This document shows positions 16,299 to 25,946 of a stretch of DNA of 64,000 bases, in pieces. The notes under the pieces are model-generated. The model was not told where the DNA came from, made no database searches, and saw only the letters and a program-made list of their open reading frames with translations. The stretch is from CAYFWF01 sp964346815 (GTDB lineage: Bacteria; Acidobacteriota; Aminicenantia; Aminicenantales; Aminicenantaceae), in NCBI GenBank assembly GCA_964346815.1, contig CAYFWF010000035.1, forward strand, positions 1 through 64,000, read 5' to 3'. How positions within the stretch are numbered: position 1 is the stretch's first letter; each line of letters starts with the position of its first letter. The position numbers were made by a program, and so were the translations under genes.

Positions 16299-17585
16299 TC
16301 ATTTTCGAATCAGTTTGTCACTGCCGCTCTGCTTCATGAGCTGGACAACTTTGTTTTCATCGACTTCTATTCCCAATCCAGGTCCAGTGGGGACATGTGC
16401 GATCCCGTTCTCGATAGGAATCGGTTTTTTCAGAACATCTGCGGTGAGGAACTGCGGCCCATTGAGAGCTGCAGGTTTCTTCAAGCCAAAGGCACCGTAG
16501 AGTCCCAAGCAGGCTGCGAGGGAAATGTCAGGATCTGTCAGGCCGCTGCCGAGCCAAAGGAGGCTGTGTATCTGGCACAGCTCGATCTGACGTTTATTTG
16601 AAATCAGACCGCCGCAGCGCGCGGGCTTCATAGCCACTCCATCCAGCATGCCCAGCTTGATAAACTCTTCTAAGTCTGTTGGCGAAATCACGCCTTCATC
16701 CATGAGGATCGGCAAGGCCCCTTGTTTTTTGAGAGCCTGGTAACCGCTTATTCGGTTGGGCCGGAGCGGTGCTTCGAGTACATCTACTCCAGAATCAGCA
16801 AGCTTGGGGGCCGCTCGTAATGCTGTGTCAGGATCGTAGCCGCCATTGGCATCTGCCCATAGAAATGTCTTCGGAGCCAGGCTGCGAACCTCACGAACAA
16901 GTTCGACATCGAAATCAAGATCTGGTGCAACTTTAATATTGAAGTGACGATAGCCCCGTTTTTTTCCTTCGTCCATGACGTCTCCAGCTTCATCGATGTC
17001 TGTCACGTTTACAGTCCAACTGAGGGTGATGGTCCCACCAGTCGGTTTGCCCCACATCTGTGCCAGGGATTGGCCTGACAGCTTGCCGCTCAAATCGTGG
17101 AGAGCCAAATCTATTCCGGTGCGGGTGATGGGCATGCCCGTGGTAAATCCAGGAGCGATTGCCTTATCCATCTCCATATGAGCCCCTTGGATATCTGTGG
17201 GATCGCGGCCGATCAAGACCGGTGCGTAGTAGTCCCTGAGGACAATGGTTGCTGTTTCCAGCGTCTCATAGCTCCACTTTGCAATCGGCAAGGCCTGTCC
17301 CCAGCCAACTGTGCCGTTATCAGCAGAGATCTTTATGATTACTGCGGCCCTGCCCGCCGAGCCATGGGGCCCGGTGAAAAATTTGAAGTATCCTGCCATA
17401 GGATAGCGAACTGGAAAAAGGTCGATTTTTTCTATTTTGACTTCCGAGGACTCCGATGGAGAAAGTCCCTCTGGTTTCGTTAGCTGAACTAAGGGCATCG
17501 ATGGTGTTCGTGCCAGGATAGACTGTTTCATTCCGAACGATACAGCAATCGATGAGGTGGCCTCAAGGAACTCTCTTCTTTTCAT
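16299..17585 (-). CDS. Mandelate racemase/muconate lactonizing enzyme family protein with Tat signal, operon gene 3
   Basis: 428 aa from ATG 17583-17585, chosen because AAAGGA lies upstream and the product starts MKRREFLEAT, a twin-arginine signal. A longer ATG would add 13 residues before it. Enolase-superfamily fold: N-terminal capping domain, then a TIM barrel with Lys218 (NIKVAP, first Lys of KxK replaced by Asn), metal ligands Asp245 (WADANGGY), Glu271 (LEAPLRP) and Asp296/Glu297 (MDEGV), and Lys320 (MKPARCGG). This chemistry removes a proton alpha to a carboxylate, as in sugar-acid dehydratases or epimerases. The substrate is not clear. Its start overlaps the upstream DUF6807 gene by 23 bp. 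Export of an enolase-superfamily enzyme is unusual. Confidence 0.8.
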   Translation of the reverse strand: MKRREFLEATSSIAVSFGMKQSILARTPSMPLVQLTKPEGLSPSESSEVKIEKIDLFPVRYPMAGYFKFFTGPHGSAGRAAVIIKISADNGTVGWGQALPIAKWSYETLETATIVLRDYYAPVLIGRDPTDIQGAHMEMDKAIAPGFTTGMPITRTGIDLALHDLSGKLSGQSLAQMWGKPTGGTITLSWTVNVTDIDEAGDVMDEGKKRGYRHFNIKVAPDLDFDVELVREVRSLAPKTFLWADANGGYDPDTALRAAPKLADSGVDVLEAPLRPNRISGYQALKKQGALPILMDEGVISPTDLEEFIKLGMLDGVAMKPARCGGLISNKRQIELCQIHSLLWLGSGLTDPDISLAACLGLYGAFGLKKPAALNGPQFLTADVLKKPIPIENGIAHVPTGPGLGIEVDENKVVQLMKQSGSDKLIRK

Positions 17586-18564
17586 TTTCCCAGTTCCTTT
17601 GGATGTATTTCCTATACCTCTCACTGACCCGGCCAGATTTTACGTTTCCCCTATGCACCAGGATGCCTACCCGTTGGGTGATCGATTCTCCTTTTCTGAC
17701 TATAAAGGGTTTTCCGCTCAGGTTATCTGGCCGTTTGGGTCCAAAACACCCGTACTCGCGTGTCAGCCAGCGATGCGGCTCTCCATCCGGCCGTTGAAAG
17801 ATGGCCACTCCCTCGGTTACACTGTCGATGGTGTTGGAGTAGTCGATCCAGCAGGCAGTCTTCATGTTGGTCTCTGGTTGGCCTGTCGCTCCATTATCAG
17901 CCGTGATCATCCCGCCGTTCTCTCCGCTGAACCGTGGATGCATACGCAGGTAGGGCCAGGCATAATGCACCTCGTCGCTTACGAACTCCACATCTCCATA
18001 GGGAGCGATCAGCTCGAATGCGATATCCATTAGGTATTCGCCCTTGTCCAGAGCATGAACCACCAGATGCCGCTTCTCCTGCATGACCGGTTGGTCGCCA
18101 TCCATCTCCCAGACGAGTTTTGTATCGATTACAGCCCGGTCCCCTTGTTCTTCCAAACAGGTGAAATCGACGTGGCGGACGTGATCGCGAAAAGGAGGCC
18201 CGAATGTTCCCTGTCCTATCCTCTGACCGGAATAGTACGCATTGTACGTGCTGACCTCTCTTCCTCCTTCAAGCCGTACGGTATCAGCGATCCAGAACGA
18301 ACGGTGATGCGGATAGGGATCGTTCTGCTGTACCAGCAGATTCTTTCCAGACGGACTGTACATGGGCCAGTAGTGAGGCAGATCGAGCCAGGAAATGTAT
18401 TGATAAGCAAAGGCCTTCTGTCCATCGATACATACATGGAGCTGACCAGTCGGATCATCTCGATGCAGGGTTATTTGCGGTTTGTCAGCCTGCGCTCCGG
18501 CTGACAGAATCATGCCTAAAAAACTGAGCAGGACGATAGAACGCACCTTATAAATTCGCATCAT
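17563..18564 (-). CDS. DUF6807 (PmoA-like) exported protein, operon gene 2
   Basis: 333 aa with a signal peptide (RSIVLLSFLGMILSAGAQA). DUF6807 motifs: HYWPMYSPSGKNL at 64-76 and DPYPHHRSFW at 82-91, then FGPPFRDHVRHVDF and a central beta-sandwich. It ends in IVRKGESITQRVGILVHRG. The start overlaps the stop of the upstream oxidoreductase as ATGA (18561-18564), so the two are translationally coupled. Together with the Gfo/Idh enzyme this suggests that the protein helps bind or modify a sugar before oxidation. No catalytic residue is established for the family. Confidence 0.78.
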   Translation of the reverse strand: MMRIYKVRSIVLLSFLGMILSAGAQADKPQITLHRDDPTGQLHVCIDGQKAFAYQYISWLDLPHYWPMYSPSGKNLLVQQNDPYPHHRSFWIADTVRLEGGREVSTYNAYYSGQRIGQGTFGPPFRDHVRHVDFTCLEEQGDRAVIDTKLVWEMDGDQPVMQEKRHLVVHALDKGEYLMDIAFELIAPYGDVEFVSDEVHYAWPYLRMHPRFSGENGGMITADNGATGQPETNMKTACWIDYSNTIDSVTEGVAIFQRPDGEPHRWLTREYGCFGPKRPDNLSGKPFIVRKGESITQRVGILVHRGNVKSGRVSERYRKYIQRNWENEKKRVP

Positions 18565-19898
18565 GCGCGTAAAGTCCAGGGTTCGCGATGGGAATAGTCC
18601 AGCCAGCGGTTGGCTTCGTCGTCATCGAGAAAGCGTTCGGCCTGGGGATCCCATTTCAGCCTTCGTCCCAGTTTCATGGCGATGTGCGTCGTCACGCAGA
18701 TGGTGTTCGAGCGGTGGCCTACTTCCACAGGAGCGACAGGCTCCTTCCGGCTGCGCATGCATTCCAGGAAATTTTTCATGTGATTGCTGCTGCGGTAGAG
18801 TTTGATTCCATCATCGGGGATTTTCTGGCGGAGGATCTTCCTGTCCGATGCTTGGATTTCACCCCTTTGAACAAAGATCCATCCCTTATCTCCCTCGAAG
18901 CGGACACCCGCAGGATCGCCTGTCTCCTGGATCAGACGGACTCCGTTAGCGTACACGGCCTCGGCTCGAAAAGTGGTGTGGACATCGAACAAACCTCTAT
19001 CCGGGAACTCTGCTTCAGCTTCGATCTCCACAGGTCCGGTGACATCTGTGCCGTTACCCCATTGGGCGATGTCGTTCATGTGGGAGCCCCAGCCAGTGAT
19101 CATTCCCCGGCAGTATTGTTCGATTTGAAGCCAGCCCGGACGGCCGTAGTTTCTCTGAGGGTGGACACGATCTTCGGAGAACGGCGCTTGAGGTGCTGGA
19201 CCCAGCCAGAAATTGTAATCGAGATTTTTGGGCACAGGCATTTCCTGAGGATCGCCAGTACCCTGATCCTCTGGCAGCCAAACATGAATGGTGCGCAGCT
19301 TGCCGATGCTTTGATTGCGGGTCAACTCACAGGCCATCAAAAAATAGGTGGAAGAGCGCTGCTGCGAGCCGACTTGGAGGATTCGTTGGTTTTTCCGAAC
19401 TGCTTTCACCAATTTTTGCCCTTCGGCAATGGTGTAAGTCAACGGTTTTTCCAGGTAGATATCTTTGCCTGCGTTGGCAGCCGCGACGGCATGCACGGCA
19501 TGCCAATGGTCGGGGGTGACAATCAGAACACCATCGATATCTTTGCGGTCCAGCAGTTCACGAAAATCCCGGTAAGCCGTGCAGGATTTATAGCTGTTTT
19601 TGCCCAACTCTAAGGAGTAGATCTTATCTGCCAGCCATTGAGCGTCCTCCATTCTATGCCGATCGATATCACATACAGCAACCACTCGTGCCCCGGCCTC
19701 AAGACCGCGGTAGATCAGCTCTTGCATATCTCCTTGGCCCTGGCGGCCGACACCGATGCAGCCCATCTGCAACGTATCGCTCGGGGCGTATTTTCTGAGC
19801 ACTGTAGACGGTAAAATAGCTGGCGCCACCATCGAGGTTATTCCGGTTTTAAGGAAGTTTCGGCGAGAGATTCTCTTGTTTTTTTTCCGCCCAGACAT
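18561..19898 (-). CDS. Gfo/Idh/MocA family oxidoreductase with Tat signal, operon gene 1
   Basis: 445 aa. A twin-arginine signal (SRRNFLKTG, Arg12-Arg13) leads to a Rossmann domain (MGCIGVGRQGQGDM) and the family motif DIYLEKPLTYT with the conserved Lys. The C-terminal sandwich ends RRLKWDPQAERFLDDDEANRWLDYSHREPW, typical of the exported Gfo/Idh/MocA group found beside DUF6807 genes. It should oxidise or epimerise a sugar using a tightly bound nicotinamide cofactor exported with the folded protein. GGAGGGATT precedes the ATG. A perfect -35 TTGACA lies about 45 nt upstream. Confidence 0.82.
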   Translation of the reverse strand: MSGRKKNKRISRRNFLKTGITSMVAPAILPSTVLRKYAPSDTLQMGCIGVGRQGQGDMQELIYRGLEAGARVVAVCDIDRHRMEDAQWLADKIYSLELGKNSYKSCTAYRDFRELLDRKDIDGVLIVTPDHWHAVHAVAAANAGKDIYLEKPLTYTIAEGQKLVKAVRKNQRILQVGSQQRSSTYFLMACELTRNQSIGKLRTIHVWLPEDQGTGDPQEMPVPKNLDYNFWLGPAPQAPFSEDRVHPQRNYGRPGWLQIEQYCRGMITGWGSHMNDIAQWGNGTDVTGPVEIEAEAEFPDRGLFDVHTTFRAEAVYANGVRLIQETGDPAGVRFEGDKGWIFVQRGEIQASDRKILRQKIPDDGIKLYRSSNHMKNFLECMRSRKEPVAPVEVGHRSNTICVTTHIAMKLGRRLKWDPQAERFLDDDEANRWLDYSHREPWTLRA

Positions 19899-20401
19899 AA
19901 TCCCTCCAATTCACAACCAACCTATCACGATAAAAACGAAATTGTCAATCTCAGACTGGATGCTTTAAGCCCCTCTATTTCCATGATGGTTTACACATCA
20001 GCGAGACAAGCTGGTTATTAAGCCACCTCCTTTCCATGCTCAGCCGTGCCGACCAGAAACCTGGACGGGATGCTTACATACGCTTCGACGAACTTGTCGA
20101 AGATCTTTCTGGATGTCTTTCCAGACTGAATGAAATATTGGGCGAGATGTAGGACTTGGGGTATTCCTATTAGACTTCTGTATAAAATCGGACAATTTCT
20201 GTCCTTCTGCGAACACCTCACAGATTTTCACTTTGAGGCTGTTATGATGCTAGAAAAACATCGGCCGTGGTTTTAAGGGATGCGTGCCTTTAGCATTAGA
20301 ATTCGGATTCTGGCCTTTCAAAGATCTAAGAGTGGCACATTTTTTGCTTAGAAATAAACTGTGAACAGAGGTATGAATAGAATGATCCAATCGGAGCAAA
20401 C
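19899..20401. other. Divergent intergenic region with no confident gene
   Basis: 503 nt between the operon and an FtsX permease. Two overlapping minus-strand frames of 60-70 codons (20018-20231) read protein-like stretches that switch frame (KICEVFAEGQKLSDFIQ, then LAQYFIQSGKTSRKIFDKF). This could be a frameshifted relic, but I recognise no family. The last 30 nt before ATG 20402 contain GGAG. Confidence 0.4.
19920..19948 (-). promoter_or_regulatory. Possible promoter of the DUF6807 operon
   Basis: Perfect TTGACA on the minus strand (complement of 19943-19948). The -10 at 16-17 bp (GATAGG or ATAGGT) is weak, so activation by another factor may be needed. Confidence 0.3.
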
Positions 20402-22753
20402 ATGATCAAAAACTACATAAAAGTTGCCTTCAGAAACATGAAAATGCAGAAAATCTATTCTTTTATCAACATGAGCGGTTTAGCCATAGGTATGGCCTGC
20501 TGTATCCTCATCTTGCTCTGGGTCCAGGACGAACTGAGTTATGATAAATTCCACCATAAGGGTGATAGAATCTACAGGATTGTGTGTACGGATGATTGGG
20601 CCGGGAAGGCGGATAAATTCGCGGTAACGCCTCCGGCCATGGCGCCTTCACTGGTACACGATTTTCCAGAAATTGCTGGCGCAACAAGGTATTATGTGGT
20701 GGATAATATACTGATCACCTACCAGGAGAAAAAATTCCTGGAAGAAGAAGTATCGGTTGCAGATCCGGCTTTTTTTGAAATCTTCTCCTTCCCGTTGCTT
20801 AAAGGAGATGCCAAAACTGCTCTTTCAGACCCCAGGTCCGTCGTTCTCACAGAATCCCAGGGGAGAAAATACTTTGGTGACCAGGATCCTCTGGGGAAAA
20901 CTCTTATGGCTGCCGGACAATATGCGTTTAAGGTGACCGGCATTATGAAGGATGTCCCGCAGAATTCCCACTTGCAGGTCAAGATCCTCTTCCCCGTCCA
21001 AATCCTCAAAGATTTTGGCTGGGATCTGGAGAGTTGGGATCGAGCGTTCATTTTTACCTATGTTCTCCTTCATCCTGAGAGCAGGCCGATTGAAAAAGAG
21101 CGGCTGACGGCCTATGCCCATTCCCGAATCGAAGATTCAGAGAGCCTGTCTTTTCAGCTTTTAGCCTTGGAAGACATCCACCTGAAATCCCGGGGATTCG
21201 GTGGAGTGGGGGCAAGAGGCGACATTAGGAATATCTACATTTTTTCGACTGTGGCTCTCTTTATTCTGCTCATTGCCTGCGTCAACTTCATGAATTTGAG
21301 TACAGCCCGTTCCAGCAGTAGAGCCAAAGAAGTCGGGATGCGTAAAGTTCTGGGCGCGACCCGAAGGGATGTTGCCAAACGCTTCTTGGGGGAGTCTGTG
21401 TTGATGGCCCTGCTGGCTTTATTTCTTGCTTTGATGATCGTCGAGTTCTTGCTGCCTGTGTTCAACAATCTGACAGCCAAAAATCTGAGCCTAGGTTTCC
21501 GAAGGAATGTCTTCTTCTATATGTTCCTCCTTGGAATTGCCCTGGTGACAGGTCTGATTTCTGGCAGTTATCCGGCTGTTTTTCTCTCTTCGTTTAAACC
21601 CGTGAGCGTATTGAGACATCTTTCAGGATTCGGCAAGGGCTTTCATTCCCTTTTCCGCAAAATTCTGGTTGTCTTCCAGTTCACCCTTTCCATGGCCCTG
21701 ATTATCGGCATAGGGATTGTGGACAAACAACTCAGGTATATGCAGAACAAGGAACTCGGGCTCAGCCATAACTCTGTGGTGTGCTTGGAGCTGACTCCAA
21801 ACCTGATGGAAAAATACGATGTGCTCAAAGAAGAGTTATTAAGGCTTCCCTCTGTTTCGGCCGTTACCATATCTTCGAGAAGGCCTTTCTATCATTTGAG
21901 TGCCACGGACTGGACCGATCAAGCCACAGGCAGAAGCGTGAAGCTTTTTTTCGATGACGTCGACTCGGATTATCTCAAGACTTTTGGAATAGAAATCGAA
22001 AAAGGCAGGTTTTTTTCTGAAAAGTTCGGATCGGATAGAACCAGTTATGTTTTGAACGAACAAGCCGTCCAATTAATGGGATTTGACCATCCCATAGGAA
22101 AGGAGATCGAGATTTTCGATCGAAAGGGACCTGTGATCGGTGTGGTTGCCGATTACCATTTCCGTTCGCTCCATTCCAGAATCGGAGGGCTGGTCCTGAG
22201 ATATGCGGATAAGGGACAGCGATATTTGATGGCCAGATTGGAGCCCGCAGGTATCGAGGCTGGGATCAAAGATATGGAAAGAATCTGGACCACTTATGAA
22301 CAGGAGTATCCCTTCCATTACATTTTTATGGATGATGATCTCGACAGGCTCTACCGTTCAGAGCAGAGGTTCAGGAGCATTTTTGGCTATTTTGCCCTGC
22401 TGGCTGTCATCCTTTCCAGTTTAGGGCTGTTTGGCTTGGCCTTTTTTATGGCTGAAAAGAGAACCAAAGAGATCGGTGTGCGCAGAATTTTGGGCGCTTC
22501 CTCTTCGAGCATTATTGTCCTCTTATTCAAGGACTTTACCAAATGCGTTCTTGTGGCCAACCTGTTTGCCTGGCCGATTGCCTATTTCGCCATGACCAAA
22601 TGGCTTGCCAATTTCGCGTACAGGATGACTCTAGACTTTGGGATCTTTATTCTCGCTTCGGCTTTGACCTTTGGAATCGCTGTTTTGTCCGTGAGCTACC
22701 AATCTGTCAAAGCGTCTCTGGCAAGTCCTGTCGATTCACTCAGGTATGAATAG
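20402..22753 (+). CDS. FtsX-like ABC transporter permease (MacB-type)
   Basis: 783 aa. It has the double-module layout of long FtsX permeases. TM1 (about 21-40, GLAIGMACCILILLW) is followed by an extracytoplasmic MacB_PCD domain. A first FtsX block has FMNLSTARSSSRAKEVGMRKVLGATRRD. A second periplasmic domain and FtsX block (KRTKEIGVRRILGASSSSI) follow, ending DSLRYE. Such proteins work with a MacB/LolD-like ATPase to drive periplasmic efflux or lipoprotein movement without passing substrate through the membrane. No ATPase gene is in this window. GGAG lies before the ATG. It is convergent with the next permease. Confidence 0.85.
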   Translation: MIKNYIKVAFRNMKMQKIYSFINMSGLAIGMACCILILLWVQDELSYDKFHHKGDRIYRIVCTDDWAGKADKFAVTPPAMAPSLVHDFPEIAGATRYYVVDNILITYQEKKFLEEEVSVADPAFFEIFSFPLLKGDAKTALSDPRSVVLTESQGRKYFGDQDPLGKTLMAAGQYAFKVTGIMKDVPQNSHLQVKILFPVQILKDFGWDLESWDRAFIFTYVLLHPESRPIEKERLTAYAHSRIEDSESLSFQLLALEDIHLKSRGFGGVGARGDIRNIYIFSTVALFILLIACVNFMNLSTARSSSRAKEVGMRKVLGATRRDVAKRFLGESVLMALLALFLALMIVEFLLPVFNNLTAKNLSLGFRRNVFFYMFLLGIALVTGLISGSYPAVFLSSFKPVSVLRHLSGFGKGFHSLFRKILVVFQFTLSMALIIGIGIVDKQLRYMQNKELGLSHNSVVCLELTPNLMEKYDVLKEELLRLPSVSAVTISSRRPFYHLSATDWTDQATGRSVKLFFDDVDSDYLKTFGIEIEKGRFFSEKFGSDRTSYVLNEQAVQLMGFDHPIGKEIEIFDRKGPVIGVVADYHFRSLHSRIGGLVLRYADKGQRYLMARLEPAGIEAGIKDMERIWTTYEQEYPFHYIFMDDDLDRLYRSEQRFRSIFGYFALLAVILSSLGLFGLAFFMAEKRTKEIGVRRILGASSSSIIVLLFKDFTKCVLVANLFAWPIAYFAMTKWLANFAYRMTLDFGIFILASALTFGIAVLSVSYQSVKASLASPVDSLRYE

Positions 22754-22833
22754 GTTAAGAGCCATACAAGCAGCTTGATCTGCTTCTTCTGAGCAGAATT
22801 CGAACAAAATTTGAGAAGGAGCATGCGTATCGC

Positions 22834-25437
22834 TCATTCATAACGAAGAGAATCGGCAGGATTGGCAGTGGCGGCTTTTATGGATTGGAAGCTGACTGTC
22901 AGCAGGGCTATAGCCAGAACCAGAATACCAGAGAGCAAAAAGGTCATGATGTCGATATGGGTGCGAAAGGCAAAGTTTTTCAGCCATCTGCTCATGAAAT
23001 AGTAAGCAATAGGCCAGGCGATGATATTGGCCAGCAGCATCCATTTGGTGAACTGTTTGGAGAGCATCAGGACTATCCCTCCCACAGAAGCTCCCAGGAC
23101 TTTCCGTATGCCGATTTCTTTGGTCCGGGTTTCTGTGGTAAAGGAAGTCAATCCTACAAGTCCCAGACAAGCGATGAACAGTCCCAAAAAAGTGAACAGA
23201 CCGAATATCCTGCCCACTTGTTCATCCGCGCGGTATTGGCGGTCAAAATCCGTATCCAGAAAAAAGCTCTCATAGGGATAACCAGGAAACAGAACCTTCC
23301 ATTGGGACTCAACAAAGGCCATAGTTTCCTTCAGGCTGAAAGTATTTACAGAAAGAGTGATACACCGGAAAGTCCGGGGGAGAATTTCCATAATCAATGG
23401 CTCAACTTCAGTCTGCAGTCCGCGGTAATGAAAATTCTTCGTCACTCCGATGATCGGATTTACCCGTCCCCCATGTCCTGACCGCAGGCGCTTTCCGAGC
23501 GATTCTTCAGGTTCTTTCCATCCAAAGGCCTTGACTGCTGCCTCGTTAATGAGGAAGGCCCCTGCGGTGTCAGTGCTCATCTCTTTCTGGAAGTTCCTTC
23601 CGGCCATCATTTCTATGCCATATTGGTAAATGAAATCATGCTCAAAGTACAAATGAAACATATCCTGAACTTTTTGGTCCTCCTCGCCGACCAGACTGAT
23701 GCTGAAACTTGAGGTCGGCCGACCCGGAACGCTGGAAGAGGCTGTAGCACCGGATATAGTGGGATGTTTGGAGAAGAGGTCTTTTATTTCTTCGTAATTA
23801 TCCTGTATGCTGATTCCACCCCTGAGAGGCAGGATGAGTTTTTGCTCCTTTTCGAAACCCAAATGCTGGTTCTTCATGAAGTGAAATTGTTTGTACATGA
23901 TGAGTGTCCCCACAATAAGGACAACAGAAATGGTGAATTGGGCGACCACCAGTACAGTGCGCATCGAAAAGCTGCGGGCTCCGCCGCCAGGTATACCTTT
24001 GAACGTGGCAATCGGTTTAAAGGCCGAGAGAACAAAAGCAGGATAAATTCCAGCAGCTATTCCAAAAAGAATGGATCCTCCAATCAGGGAGACCAACACG
24101 GCTGGATTCAATAGTGATTCAAAACTCAAAGTCGTTCCGATCAAATTGTCTATGAGAGGAATCGTGAACTTAGCGATGACTATGGCCAGACCTAGAGACA
24201 ATAACGCCACAATTAGAGATTCTCCTAAAAATTGGCCCATGAGCTGAAGTCTTTGGGCTCCCACAAGCTTGCGCATACCCACCTCTTTGGCTCTATTTGC
24301 CGCGCGCGCAGTAGAAAGATTCATGAAGTTCAGAGAGGCGATCAGGAGGATAAAAAAGCCAACAAAAGAAAAGATGTACACATAGATAGGATTCCCAGGA
24401 GGTTCATATTCGTAGCTGGTATGAGAATGAAGATGGATGCGGGAGAGTGGCTGCAGGATGTAATTATAAGTAATTCCCCGGCTCCTTAAACGTTTCTCAA
24501 CATAAGGGTCTGCGAGATGGCTGACCTTCCGGGAAAACTCTTCCATATCTACGTTCGGCTTCAACTTCAAGTAGGTTAAGAACATGGTAGAGTACCAGTT
24601 GGACATCTCGCTCCAGTCAGCGATAGTCTCCATCGATGCAATCAGATCATACTTCAAATGGGTGTTTTCCGGAGAATTTGCCACCACGCCTGTAATCTCA
24701 TATTCTCTCTCGTTGATAGTGAGGGGTTTTCCCAGGGGATTTTCATGGCCAAAATATTTGTGTGCCATTTTTTGAGAGATGACCAAAGCTTGAGGCTTGG
24801 TCAATGCTTCGTCAGGATTTCCCATGATAAACGGGATAGTGAAAATATCGAACAGTTCCTGGTCTGCATACATGAAACGGTCTTCATAAAAGACAGACAT
24901 TTCCTGTTTAACCAAACGGTTAGATGCCGGGATAGCTCGGGCTGCGGTTTCGACCTGAGGATATTCAGCCTTTAGTGTAGGACCGACCATGGGAGAGACA
25001 TAAGCGAAATCCCGACTCGAGGTTTGACTACGGATGTCTTGGACAATGCGATAAATCCGTTCGACATCCCTCTGGTATTTGTCGTAACTCAGCTCGTGCC
25101 GCACATGGACAAAAATGAGAAGGCAGCATGCCATTCCAATGGAGAATCCAGCCAAGTTGATAAAAGAATATCCTTTATGTCTCAGGAAATTTCGTAGAGA
25201 AATTTTAAAATAATTCTTTAACATCACAACTCTCCAGTACATTTTGTCAAGAATGATCCTAGGCACAGATTCAAGGACTCGAAACCAGTACCATGCCTTT
25301 GCCCGCCATTTTGGATCACGAGGGACCCTGTGTCGATAGATCTCATCAAGGTCATCAGAAAATTCATAATAGTCTTCTCCTCTGAGAAGAAGCTTGAGGA
25401 GAATGCTGGGGATAAGAGGAGGCCCTTCTTTATTCAT
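22834..25437 (-). CDS. FtsX-like ABC permease with permease-prefix domain
   Basis: 867 aa. Residues 1-70 form the soluble prefix (LLKLLLRGEDYYEFSDDLDE, then the helix KAWYWFRVLESVPRII) seen on permeases paired with PadR regulators. The MacB-type core follows: LRNFLRHKGYSFINLAGFSI, FMNLSTARAANRAKEVGMRK, TETRTKEIGIRKVLGASVGG and a final DSLRYE. It lies 15 nt after the PadR gene on the same strand, so the two form an operon. The prefix may contact the regulator or an ATPase; this is inference. The cargo is unknown, and no ATPase is nearby. Confidence 0.85.
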   Translation of the reverse strand: MNKEGPPLIPSILLKLLLRGEDYYEFSDDLDEIYRHRVPRDPKWRAKAWYWFRVLESVPRIILDKMYWRVVMLKNYFKISLRNFLRHKGYSFINLAGFSIGMACCLLIFVHVRHELSYDKYQRDVERIYRIVQDIRSQTSSRDFAYVSPMVGPTLKAEYPQVETAARAIPASNRLVKQEMSVFYEDRFMYADQELFDIFTIPFIMGNPDEALTKPQALVISQKMAHKYFGHENPLGKPLTINEREYEITGVVANSPENTHLKYDLIASMETIADWSEMSNWYSTMFLTYLKLKPNVDMEEFSRKVSHLADPYVEKRLRSRGITYNYILQPLSRIHLHSHTSYEYEPPGNPIYVYIFSFVGFFILLIASLNFMNLSTARAANRAKEVGMRKLVGAQRLQLMGQFLGESLIVALLSLGLAIVIAKFTIPLIDNLIGTTLSFESLLNPAVLVSLIGGSILFGIAAGIYPAFVLSAFKPIATFKGIPGGGARSFSMRTVLVVAQFTISVVLIVGTLIMYKQFHFMKNQHLGFEKEQKLILPLRGGISIQDNYEEIKDLFSKHPTISGATASSSVPGRPTSSFSISLVGEEDQKVQDMFHLYFEHDFIYQYGIEMMAGRNFQKEMSTDTAGAFLINEAAVKAFGWKEPEESLGKRLRSGHGGRVNPIIGVTKNFHYRGLQTEVEPLIMEILPRTFRCITLSVNTFSLKETMAFVESQWKVLFPGYPYESFFLDTDFDRQYRADEQVGRIFGLFTFLGLFIACLGLVGLTSFTTETRTKEIGIRKVLGASVGGIVLMLSKQFTKWMLLANIIAWPIAYYFMSRWLKNFAFRTHIDIMTFLLSGILVLAIALLTVSFQSIKAATANPADSLRYE

Positions 25438-25452
25438 CGCTGTCTATTCGAC

Positions 25453-25776
25453 CTAATCCTCAAGTGAAGGACAATGAATCCCATTCCAGATAGAAGATTG
25501 GATGCTTCTGATTTCTTTTAGGACGGACATGCCTTTGGGGGTAATCTTATAATAATAACGACTTCTCCCTCCACGTTCTGCTATGGGATCGCTGGAAATC
25601 TTTTGGACATATCCTTTGGCCTTCATCTTCTTCAAAGTTTTGTAGATGACCCCGAAGGACCAATGTCGACCAATGTCTATATAAATTTGCTCTCGAATAG
25701 TCACACCATATGCACTCCCGTCGAGTTTAAGGACCGCAAGGAGGATGATCTCTTCAGCTCTGGATAACAGAATCAT
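25453..25776 (-). CDS. PadR-family transcriptional regulator
   Basis: 107 aa. A winged helix is visible: LSRAEEIILLAVLKLDGSAYGVTIREQI (recognition of the family start), HWSFGVIYKTLKKMKAKGYVQK, GGRSRYYYKITPKG (wing). A short C-terminal helix serves dimerisation. PadR proteins bind palindromes near their own promoters and are relieved by small ligands such as toxic aromatics or antibiotics. The gene precedes the prefix-domain permease in one operon. Two copies of ATACAAAT, 15 bp apart, lie directly before its start. Confidence 0.85.
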   Translation of the reverse strand: MILLSRAEEIILLAVLKLDGSAYGVTIREQIYIDIGRHWSFGVIYKTLKKMKAKGYVQKISSDPIAERGGRSRYYYKITPKGMSVLKEIRSIQSSIWNGIHCPSLED

Positions 25777-25946
25777 TTGTATTTCTACTTATTTGTATGC
25801 AAAAGGCATTTATATATTAATACGCAGAGCATCCAAAAAGGTTTACAAAGATTTTAAGTTTAAGCCTTTTTATTTCGGCATTTTAAGATTGACTGTTCGG
25901 ATTTCTGTGTGCTACGTTACACAGCATACCAGGACAAGGAGATGGT

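Noticed and set aside
15177..18564. Particulate methane monooxygenase subunit (PmoA) annotation
   Set aside because: DUF6807 proteins were given this name by error. The sequences are exported beta-rich proteins with no PmoA membrane helices or copper ligands.
18588..19613. 341-codon plus-strand frame
   Set aside because: It lies fully inside the Gfo/Idh/MocA gene on the other strand, which is certain. The frame is open because of codon bias.
20018..20231. Two short overlapping minus-strand frames
   Set aside because: They read partly like protein, but no family is recognised and no ribosome site is present. I leave the region as intergenic, possibly with a relic.
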